DNA of 15,268 bases from JASHVB01 sp049522565 (GTDB lineage: Bacteria; Pseudomonadota; Alphaproteobacteria; Acetobacterales; Acetobacteraceae), in NCBI GenBank assembly GCA_049522565.1, contig JBEKNT010000137.1:1-15268 (forward strand), given 5' to 3'. The translations under genes and the position numbers were made by a program. The notes under the pieces were generated by a model. The model saw only the letters and a list, made by a program, of their open reading frames with translations. It was not told the origin of the DNA and ran no database searches. Shown one piece after another: positions 7,646 through 13,474 of the stretch; the stretch's first letter is position 1, and each line of letters begins with the position of its first letter.

Positions 7646-8481
7646 CCGTGCTGCCACCGCTGCGCGAGGTCATCGCGCGGCACGGACTCGACGCGCGTCG
7701 TTCGCTGGGTCAGCACTTTCTGCTCGATGCCAATCTGACCGCGCGCATCGTGCGTCTGGCGGGCGATCTGGCCGGCCGGCATGTCATCGAGATCGGACCC
7801 GGGCCCGGCGGGTTGACCCGCGCGCTATTGGAGTCCGGCGCCGCCAGCATCACCGCGATCGAGCTTGATCCGCGTGCGGTGGCGGCGATCGGGGAGTTGG
7901 CCGCCGGCTCGGAAGGGCGGCTGCGCGTCATCGCCGCCGACGCGCTGACTGTGGATCTCGCTACGCTGGTTGCGCCGCCGCGCCAGGTGGTGGCGAATCT
8001 GCCGTACAACATCGCTTCGCCGTTGCTGGTGCGCTGGCTGCGTCAGGCCGCCGCTTTCGAGCGTCTGACGCTGATGTTCCAGCAGGAAGTCGCGGAACGG
8101 ATCTGCGCCGCGCCCGGTGGCGGCGAGTACGGCAGGCTGTCTGTGCTGGCGCAGTGGATTTGCGATGTGGCCCTGGTGCAGCGCATTCCCCCTGCGGCGT
8201 TCGTTCCACCACCGAAAGTGTGGTCGGCAGTGGTACGGCTGACCCCGCATGCGTTGCAGCCGGACGCGGCGTCGTTCGCGCGGATGGAGCGGCTTACCGC
8301 CGCCGCCTTCGGTCAGCGCCGCAAGATGCTGCGCGGCGCGCTGAAGCCACTCGGTGGCGAGGCGCTGCTGCGTGCGGCTGACATCGCGCCGGAGCGTCGC
8401 GCCGAGACGCTGACGGTCGCGGAGTTCGTAAACCTCTCCCGCTTCGCGGGAGAGGTCGAGACGCGTGAGCGGCGAGGGTGA
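7642..8481 (+). CDS. rsmA: 16S rRNA (adenine-1518/1519-N6) dimethyltransferase RsmA/KsgA
   Basis: A 279-residue SAM-dependent methyltransferase that dimethylates two adjacent adenines in helix 45 of 16S rRNA during small-subunit maturation. Visible motifs: SLGQHFLLD (about 21-29), the SAM loop EIGPGPGGLT (50-59), acidic ELDPRAV (74-80), catalytic NLPYN (119-123), FVPPPKVWSAVVRL (about 187-200) and the C-terminal AFGQRRKMLR. The GTG start overlaps the surA stop (GTGA), indicating translational coupling. Oddity: from residue 264 onward the C-terminus (NLSRFAGEVETRERRG) is encoded by the left arm of the 8430-8582 inverted repeat. The native end after TVAEFV has therefore been replaced or extended by repeat sequence. 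Core motifs are intact, so the enzyme is probably active. Confidence 0.95.
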   Translation: MTVLPPLREVIARHGLDARRSLGQHFLLDANLTARIVRLAGDLAGRHVIEIGPGPGGLTRALLESGAASITAIELDPRAVAAIGELAAGSEGRLRVIAADALTVDLATLVAPPRQVVANLPYNIASPLLVRWLRQAAAFERLTLMFQQEVAERICAAPGGGEYGRLSVLAQWICDVALVQRIPPAAFVPPPKVWSAVVRLTPHALQPDAASFARMERLTAAAFGQRRKMLRGALKPLGGEALLRAADIAPERRAETLTVAEFVNLSRFAGEVETRERRG

Positions 8482-8582
8482 GGGCGATCGGGTCGGCACG
8501 CTTGACCTGCTACGTGCCGACCCGATCACCCTCACCCTCGGTGCTCCGCACCGCGACCTCTCCCGCGAAGCGGGAGAGGTTT
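8430..8582. repeat. Large inverted repeat between convergent genes, with nested hairpins
   Basis: The left arm (8430-8500) and right arm (8513-8582) are reverse complements around a 12-nt loop. Their outer 27 nt and inner 28 nt are nearly perfect, while the middle is diverged with one indel. Each outer part is itself a perfect hairpin (CCTCTCCCG, short loop, CGGGAGAGG). The rsmA stop lies in the left arm (8479-8481) and the stop of the convergent monooxygenase gene lies in the loop (8510-8512). No T-run is present, but transcripts from either side would fold strongly, so it may act as a bidirectional transcription or decay barrier. Confidence 0.9.
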
Positions 8583-9913
8583 GCAGGGTGCGTGTCGGGC
8601 AGCCGGTCGCCACGGCCGAACAGCTTCTGCCGGTAGCTGCCCGGCGCGTATTCCCGCTTGAACATGCCGCGTTCCTGCAGCACCGGCACCACCAGATCGA
8701 TGAACGCGTCGAGGCATTCCGGCACCACCGTGCGCGCAAGGTTGAACCCGTCCACGTCGCCTGCGTCCACCCACGCGATCAGTTCGTCCGCCACCTGTTC
8801 GGGCGAGCCGACGATCGGCGGTTGCCGGCTGCCCAGCACGAAACGATCGATCAGCTTGCGCTTGCTCCAGCCGGGGCCGAGTGCGCGCGCCATCGCCTCG
8901 ACATTGGAACGGATCGCCTGCGTCGGCGCATCGTCGATCGGTTCGTCCATGCCGTAACGGCCGAAATCGATGCCGAGCGACGCGGCGGCGTGCGCCAACG
9001 CGCCCTCGACGCTGGCATGGCGCCGGTATTCTTCGAGCAAATCGCGCGCCTCGCGCTCGGTGCGGCCGACCACCGCGGTGGCGCCAAGGAACGCCAGGAT
9101 CGGCCGCGGCGCAGCGCGGGCGCGCAGATCGGCGACGATGCGGCGTACATTCGCCTTGGTGCTGGGATTGACGAACATGCACTCGGCATGGCGCGCGGCG
9201 AATACGCGGCCGCGGTCGGATGCGCCGGCCTGGTACAGCACCGGCGTGCGTTGCGGCGACGGCTCCCACAGCGGGATGGCATCGACACGGAACTGCTTGC
9301 CATGATGCTGCACCCGCCGCACCCGCGCCGGATCGGTATAGACGCCGCCCGCGCGGTCGCGGATCACGGCGTCGTCCCGCCAGCCGCCCTCCCACAACGC
9401 ATACACCACCTGCATGTATTCGTCGGCGAGGTCGTAACGGTCGTCGTGTTCCATCTGCGCGTCGAAGCCCATGGCGCGCGCCGCGCTGTCGAGATAGCCG
9501 GTAACGATGTTCCAGCCGATGCGGCCCTGCGTCAGATGGTCGAGCGTCGCCATGCGGCGGGCGAACAGGAACGGCGCCTCGTAGGCTAGGTTGCAGGTCA
9601 CGCCGAAGCCGAGATGCGTGGTGGCGTGCGCCATCGCCGGCACCAGTGCCAGCGGATCGATCAAGGGAATCTGCACGGCATTGCGCAACGACGCAGCGGG
9701 GCTGTGTTCGAACACGTCGTAGACGCCCAGCACGTCGGCGAGGAACAGCCCGTCGAACAGCCCGCGTTCCAGCGTGCGGGCGAGTGACACCCAATGGTCG
9801 AGCGAGGTGTAGTCGGAGGACCGGTCGCGCGGATGCGTCCACATGCCGTGCTGGATGTGGCCGACGCAGGCCATGTCGAAGGCGTTCAGGCGGATCTGGC
9901 GAGTCTGGGGCAT
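8510..9913 (-). CDS. NtaA/DmoA-family FMN-dependent monooxygenase (luciferase-like)
   Basis: A 467-residue luciferase-like flavin monooxygenase of the NtaA/SnaA/DszA group, which uses reduced FMN from a separate reductase to oxidise small N- or S-containing organics. Family marks: opening RQIRLNAFDMACVGH, HGMWTHPRDRSSDY, GLFDGLFLADVLGVYD (about 51-66), GRIGWNIVTGYLDSAARAMG (130-149), and the FMN-phosphate region YQAGASDRGRVFAARHAECMF (about 217-237). The ATG at 9913 is chosen because family proteins begin at this point; the open frame runs back to 10048 without similarity. Residues 445-467 (starting NLSRFAGEV) are encoded by the right arm of the inverted repeat and look like an appended tail. 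Substrate unknown. No flavin reductase gene lies nearby. It is divergent from the M20 hydrolase gene. Confidence 0.88.
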   Translation of the reverse strand: MPQTRQIRLNAFDMACVGHIQHGMWTHPRDRSSDYTSLDHWVSLARTLERGLFDGLFLADVLGVYDVFEHSPAASLRNAVQIPLIDPLALVPAMAHATTHLGFGVTCNLAYEAPFLFARRMATLDHLTQGRIGWNIVTGYLDSAARAMGFDAQMEHDDRYDLADEYMQVVYALWEGGWRDDAVIRDRAGGVYTDPARVRRVQHHGKQFRVDAIPLWEPSPQRTPVLYQAGASDRGRVFAARHAECMFVNPSTKANVRRIVADLRARAAPRPILAFLGATAVVGRTEREARDLLEEYRRHASVEGALAHAAASLGIDFGRYGMDEPIDDAPTQAIRSNVEAMARALGPGWSKRKLIDRFVLGSRQPPIVGSPEQVADELIAWVDAGDVDGFNLARTVVPECLDAFIDLVVPVLQERGMFKREYAPGSYRQKLFGRGDRLPDTHPANLSRFAGEVAVRSTEGEGDRVGT

Positions 9914-10047
9914 GGCGCTGTCACTGTGGCGGACCGCGGCAAACTGCCATGCGCCAGCCCGGCCGGCCAGATACGCCGATCCTGCTTGACGGTGCTCTGC
10001 CTGATCTGCGCGAATCGCCGCCGCACCAGCCGCAGGGAACCGCGCCA
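9914..10047. other. Divergent intergenic region between the monooxygenase and M20 hydrolase genes
   Basis: These 134 nt separate two start codons facing away from each other and must hold promoters for both directions, unless the + strand genes are read through from elsewhere. A Shine-Dalgarno AGGGA (10034-10038) sits 9 nt before the M20 hydrolase ATG at 10048. No comparable site precedes the monooxygenase ATG. No strong palindrome that could be an operator was identified. Confidence 0.5.
9986..10014 (+). promoter_or_regulatory. Possible sigma70-type promoter for the M20 hydrolase/permease operon
   Basis: TTGACG (9986-9991) matches the -35 consensus at five of six bases. At 17 nt spacing the -10 would be CGCGAA, which is poor; 18 nt gives GCGAAT, no better. 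It is listed because the -35 is the best in the divergent region and GC-rich alphaproteobacteria often have weak -10 boxes. Only transcript mapping would settle it. Confidence 0.22.
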
Positions 10048-11448
10048 ATGTCCGACGCCGTCATTGCCCATCTCAGCGCCCAGCGCGACGCGATCCTGGA
10101 GCGGTTGAAGGCGCTGCTGCGCCTGCCCAGCGTCTCCACCGATCCGGCATTCGCCGACGCCATGCAGGCGGCGCGCGAATTTCTGCTGCAACGGCTGCGG
10201 GCGATCGGCATGCAGAACGTGCAGTTGCTGGAAGGCGGCGGACAGCCGGCGGTGTTCGGTGAATGGCTCGGCGCGCCGGGCCGCCCGACGCTGATTGTGT
10301 ACGGCCACTATGACGTGCAGCCGGCCGATCCGTTGGAGCTTTGGGATACCCCGCCGTTCGAACCCACGGTGCGCGATGGCCGTCTGTATGCCCGCGGCGC
10401 GTCGGACGTGAAGGGCTCCACCACCATTGCGATCGAAACGATTGCCGGGTTCCTGGCGGTGACCGGCGGCTGTCCGGTGAACATCAAGCTGTTCATCGAG
10501 GGTGAGGAGGAATGCGGCAGTCCCAGTCTGCGAGGGATCGTGGAGCATCATCGCGACAAGCTGGCCGCCGATGCGATGCTGTCGGCCGATGGCAGCCGCG
10601 CCAGCACGACGATACCGACGTTGGGCATCGGCGGGCGCGGCCTCGCCGGGTTGCAGTTCGCGTTGCGCACCGCCGCGAAGGATGCGCATTCGGGCCGCTA
10701 TGGCGGCGCGGTGCGCAATGCGTTGCATGAGATGGCGGCGCTGCTGGCCAGCCTGCACGATCGGCAAGGTCGCATCCAGGTTGCCGGCTTCGGCGACGAC
10801 GCCACGCCGATCAGCAACGCCATGCGCGCCGCGACCGCCGCGCTGCCGTTCGACGAGGCGGAATTTTATGCCAGCATCGGCGGCACGGCCTGGGGCGATC
10901 CGACGTACTCGGTGCGCGAACTGGTTACGTTGCGCCCGACCATCGAAGTGAATGGCCTGTGGGGCGGCTATACCGGCGCCGGCACCAAGACCGTGCTGCC
11001 GTGCGAGGCGCACGCCAAGATTACCATGCGGCTGGCGCCCGGCATGGATCCGCGCCGTGCGCGCCAGCAACTGCGTGCCCATCTGCAAGCGCTGGCCCCG
11101 CCGGGCGTGGAACTCAGCTTCAGTGCGCATGATGGCGGCACGCCGGCGCCGACGCTGCCCGACGACCACCCGCTGTTGGTGACCGCCTCGCGCGTGCAGG
11201 AACGTCTGCACGGACGCCAGCCGGTTCCGGTGCGCGCGGGCGGCACTCTGCCGATCACCGCGATTTTCCGCGAGATGCTCGGCATCGATACGCTGGCATA
11301 CGGTCTCGCCATGCCGGACGAGGACGTGCATGCGCCGAACGAATTCTTCCGCCTGGCGTCCTTCGACGAAGGGTTGCGAAGCTGGCCGATGTTGCTGAGC
11401 GAGCTTGGCCAACTCACCGCGGCCGACTTCGCGCCGTTCCGCCATTAG
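10048..11448 (+). CDS. M20-family metallohydrolase, dipeptidase-like
   Basis: A 466-residue di-zinc hydrolase of the M20 carnosinase/dipeptidase-like branch, probably cytosolic (no signal peptide), cleaving dipeptides or N-acyl amino acids. Candidate metal and catalytic residues, placed by family pattern: His87 and Asp89 in GHYDVQP, Asp120 in ARGASDVKG, the Glu154-Glu155 pair in EGEEECGS, Asp181 in SADGS, and His428 in DEDVHAPNEFF. The lid/dimerisation domain carries DAHSGRYGG (His214). Length fits dipeptidases of this branch rather than the shorter M20D amidohydrolases. The ATG at 10048 is supported by AGGGA 9 nt upstream; the frame continues upstream without similarity. It is followed after 15 nt by the DppB-like permease gene, so it probably processes what that transporter imports. 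Confidence 0.88.
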   Translation: MSDAVIAHLSAQRDAILERLKALLRLPSVSTDPAFADAMQAAREFLLQRLRAIGMQNVQLLEGGGQPAVFGEWLGAPGRPTLIVYGHYDVQPADPLELWDTPPFEPTVRDGRLYARGASDVKGSTTIAIETIAGFLAVTGGCPVNIKLFIEGEEECGSPSLRGIVEHHRDKLAADAMLSADGSRASTTIPTLGIGGRGLAGLQFALRTAAKDAHSGRYGGAVRNALHEMAALLASLHDRQGRIQVAGFGDDATPISNAMRAATAALPFDEAEFYASIGGTAWGDPTYSVRELVTLRPTIEVNGLWGGYTGAGTKTVLPCEAHAKITMRLAPGMDPRRARQQLRAHLQALAPPGVELSFSAHDGGTPAPTLPDDHPLLVTASRVQERLHGRQPVPVRAGGTLPITAIFREMLGIDTLAYGLAMPDEDVHAPNEFFRLASFDEGLRSWPMLLSELGQLTAADFAPFRH

Positions 11449-11463
11449 CATTGTGACGGCGTC

Positions 11464-12465
11464 ATGCGACTCCTGGCGATGATCGCGCGGCGCTGCCTGT
11501 GGATGCCGCCGACATTGCTCGGCCTGGTATTGCTGGTGTTCGCCATCTCGCACGTCATCCCATCCGATCCGGCGCGCGTGATGGCGGGGGAGAATGCGCC
11601 ACCGGAACAAGTGGCGGCGTTGCGCGCGAAGTATGGGCTGGATCGGCCGCTGCCGGTGCAGTTCGTGCGTTACGTCGCCGACGTGGCGCGCGGCAATATG
11701 GGGATCAGCCTGTTCACCCAGCGTCCGGTGGCCGAGGATCTGCTTGCCCGCCTGCCGGCGACGTTGGAGTTGGCACTGTATGCCATCGTGCTCGCTGTCG
11801 TCGCCGGCATCCCGCTTGGGGTTGTCGCCGCATTGCGGCGCAATTCATGGCTCGATCATGTGGTGCGGGTGGTGACTGTCGCCGGGCTCGCCATGGCGGC
11901 GTTCTGGCTGGCAATCCTGTTGCAGTTGCTGTTTTCCATGTGGCTCGGGCTGACGCCGGTGCAGGGGCGCATCGATGGCTGGGGACCGGATCCGATCACC
12001 GGCTTCTACACGCTGGATGCGGCTTTGCGCGGGGATTGGCCAATGCTGGGGCAGTCGCTGCGCTATCTCGCATTGCCGACGCTGACCCTGGCGCTGCCGG
12101 CGATGGCGACGATCGTGCGCTTCACCCGCGCCGGGGTGCTGAATGTCATGTCCAGCAATTTCGTGTTCTACCAGGCGGCGATGGGCATCCCGCGGCGGCG
12201 CGTGGTGTGGAAATACATTCTTCGCAGCGCGTTGATCGGCACGTTGACACAGATCGGCCTGATCTTCGGCAACCTGATCGCCGGCGCGGTGGTGGTGGAG
12301 ACGGTGTTCGACTGGCCCGGGCTCGGCAGCTTTGCGGTAAGCTCGATCCTGCAATCCGACTACAACGCAATCATGAGTTTCACCTTGTTCATCGGCGTGG
12401 TGTTCATCCTGGTCAACCTGCTGGTTGACGTGGCCCAGGCCGTCCTGGATCCGCGTAGCCAATGA
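11464..12465 (+). CDS. Dipeptide/oligopeptide-type ABC transporter permease, DppB-like
   Basis: A 333-residue inner-membrane permease of the peptide/nickel class, subunit B type. The first helix (about 13-33) is followed by the class-typical IPSDPARVMAGENAPPEQVAALR and YGLDRPLPVQFVRYV, then a five-helix BPD_transp_1 domain (about 95-325). The ATPase-contact (EAA-like) loop is YQAAMGIPRRRVVWKYILRSA (about 226-246), and the signature GAVVVETVFDWPGLG lies near 274-288. It follows the M20 hydrolase gene by 15 nt. The stop overlaps an ATG at 12462 (ATGA) of a tiny frame, and the next permease starts 58 nt later. The solute is unknown; the class carries dipeptides, oligopeptides, nickel, glutathione and others, so no gene symbol is given. 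Confidence 0.92.
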   Translation: MRLLAMIARRCLWMPPTLLGLVLLVFAISHVIPSDPARVMAGENAPPEQVAALRAKYGLDRPLPVQFVRYVADVARGNMGISLFTQRPVAEDLLARLPATLELALYAIVLAVVAGIPLGVVAALRRNSWLDHVVRVVTVAGLAMAAFWLAILLQLLFSMWLGLTPVQGRIDGWGPDPITGFYTLDAALRGDWPMLGQSLRYLALPTLTLALPAMATIVRFTRAGVLNVMSSNFVFYQAAMGIPRRRVVWKYILRSALIGTLTQIGLIFGNLIAGAVVVETVFDWPGLGSFAVSSILQSDYNAIMSFTLFIGVVFILVNLLVDVAQAVLDPRSQ

Positions 12466-12527
12466 TGGCCGCATCAAGTCCGGCCATGCCGTTTGTGGAG
12501 CGGGCATTCGCCCGCGACGCGGCATGA
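12462..12527 (+). other. Tiny frame bridging the two permease genes (21 codons)
   Basis: ATG at 12462 overlaps the DppB-like stop as ATGA. The frame runs MMAASSPAMPFVERAFARDAA and its stop at 12525-12527 overlaps the DppC-like ATG at 12524, again as ATGA. It could be a translational bridge. It could also be the original N-terminus of the DppC-like protein cut off by a one-base shift, since such proteins often start with a short polar lead before ALRRLLRDRSA. It could also be chance, created by the REP-like palindrome inside it. No protein family is recognisable. Confidence 0.3.
12494..12517. repeat. REP-like short palindrome between the permease genes
   Basis: GCGGGC (12500-12505), loop ATTC, GCCCGC (12510-12515), preceded by TGTGGA and followed by GA. 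The form (TGTGGAGCGGGC, loop, GCCCGCGA) resembles REP-type extragenic palindromes known from Pseudomonas and relatives. It sits in the only sizeable gap inside this transporter operon and could damp or stabilise transcript segments. The assignment is by resemblance only; the dispersed copy number cannot be judged from one window. Confidence 0.5.
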
Positions 12528-13372
12528 GCGCGCTGCGCCGGCTGTTGCGCGACCGTTCCGCCATGCTCGGGCTGGCGATCATCGTGGCGCTGGTGGTGGC
12601 GGCGCTGTTTGCCACACCGCTGGCGACGTTTCCGCAGGATGTCGGCACCTATCATCTGCCGAACCGGCTGCTGCCGCCAAGCGCGACCTTTTGGTTGGGC
12701 ACCGACCGGATGGGGGGCGATATTTATAGCCGGCTGTTGTTTGGCGCGCGCATCACCATCCTGATCGCGGTGGTGGCAACCTCCGTGTCGGTGCTGATCG
12801 GCGTGCCGGTCGGCCTGGTTGCCGGCTACTATACCAATCGGCTCAGCGACCTGTTGATGCGTGTGTCGGACGTGTTCCTGGCCGTGCCGCAGATCGTGCT
12901 GGCGATCGCCATCGCGCAGACGCTGGGGCCGGCGATTCAGAATGTCATCCTGGCGCTGTCGGTCACGTACTGGCCATTCTGGGCGCGGCTGGTCTATGCC
13001 GAAACGCGCAGCCTGCGCAACGAGGTGTTTATCGAGGCCGCCGTCGCGCTGGGCGCCTCGCCGTTGCGCGTCATGGCGCTGCATGTGCTGCCGTCGATCG
13101 CGTCGTCGGTGATCGTGCGCACCACGATCGGCATGGGCGGCACGATTCTTGTTGCTGCCGCTTTGGGATTCCTCGGGTTGGGGCCGCCGCCACCGACGCC
13201 GGAGTGGGGCCGCATGATCGCGGAAAGCCGCGCCTACCTGCCGCAGGCCTGGTGGTATGCCGCGGCGCCGGGCGTGGCGATCCTGTTGGTGGTGATGGGG
13301 TTCAACCTGCTGGGGGATGGGCTGCGCGACGTGCTCGATCCGCGCTTGCGGCGGGGCGGCGACGCGCGCTGA
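12524..13372 (+). CDS. Dipeptide/oligopeptide-type ABC transporter permease, DppC-like
   Basis: A 282-residue permease partner of the DppB-like protein. The N-terminal helix is preceded by RRLLRDRSAMLGL, then the class block FWLGTDRMGGDIYSRLLFGAR (about 56-76), then a five-helix BPD_transp_1 domain. The EAA-type ATPase contact is FIEAAVALGASPLRVMALHVLPS (about 169-191), the signature ALGFLGLGPPPPTPEWGRMI lies near 203-222, and NLLGDGLRDVLDPRLR is the usual ending. The start at 12524 is the only ATG close to the conserved lead; it lacks a strong Shine-Dalgarno, but overlaps the stop of a 21-codon frame. The N-terminus is a little short for the class, so a longer or frameshifted start is possible. 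No ATPase gene follows. Confidence 0.92.
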   Translation: MSALRRLLRDRSAMLGLAIIVALVVAALFATPLATFPQDVGTYHLPNRLLPPSATFWLGTDRMGGDIYSRLLFGARITILIAVVATSVSVLIGVPVGLVAGYYTNRLSDLLMRVSDVFLAVPQIVLAIAIAQTLGPAIQNVILALSVTYWPFWARLVYAETRSLRNEVFIEAAVALGASPLRVMALHVLPSIASSVIVRTTIGMGGTILVAAALGFLGLGPPPPTPEWGRMIAESRAYLPQAWWYAAAPGVAILLVVMGFNLLGDGLRDVLDPRLRRGGDAR

Positions 13373-13439
13373 GCAGCCTCGGCGATGTTCGATCGGTGCG
13401 GTCCGCGGCGCACCTGGCCGCGGCGCATTGGTGCCGCGT

Positions 13440-13464
13440 CCTCTCCCGCCTGGCGCGGGAGAGG
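13440..13464. terminator. Hairpin in the convergent gap, possible bidirectional terminator
   Basis: Perfect 10-bp stem CCTCTCCCGC / GCGGGAGAGG with loop CTGGC, midway in the 102-nt gap between the DppC-like stop (13372) and the stop of the convergent binding-protein gene (13475). Lacking a T-run on either side, it is not a textbook intrinsic terminator. The stem matches the outer hairpins of the 8430-8582 repeat, so it is a third copy of the same repeat core. The rest of the gap holds nothing recognisable. Confidence 0.5.
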
Positions 13465-13474
13465 CTGCGTGACC

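Noticed and set aside
6269..7657. 462-codon - strand frame opposite surA
   Set aside because: His/Arg/Gln-rich antisense shadow with no recognisable domain; surA is unambiguous on the + strand.
8465..9589. + strand frame opposite the monooxygenase gene
   Set aside because: Begins in the inverted repeat and is His/Arg-rich; the - strand frame has full family motifs.
9914..10048. 45-residue N-terminal extension of the monooxygenase
   Set aside because: The family starts at RQIRLNAFDM. The extension would cover the whole divergent promoter region and overlap the M20 hydrolase start.
9886..11610. 574-codon - strand frame opposite the M20 hydrolase gene
   Set aside because: Antisense shadow rich in Arg, Gln and His; no motifs, while the + strand has all M20 metal-binding motifs.
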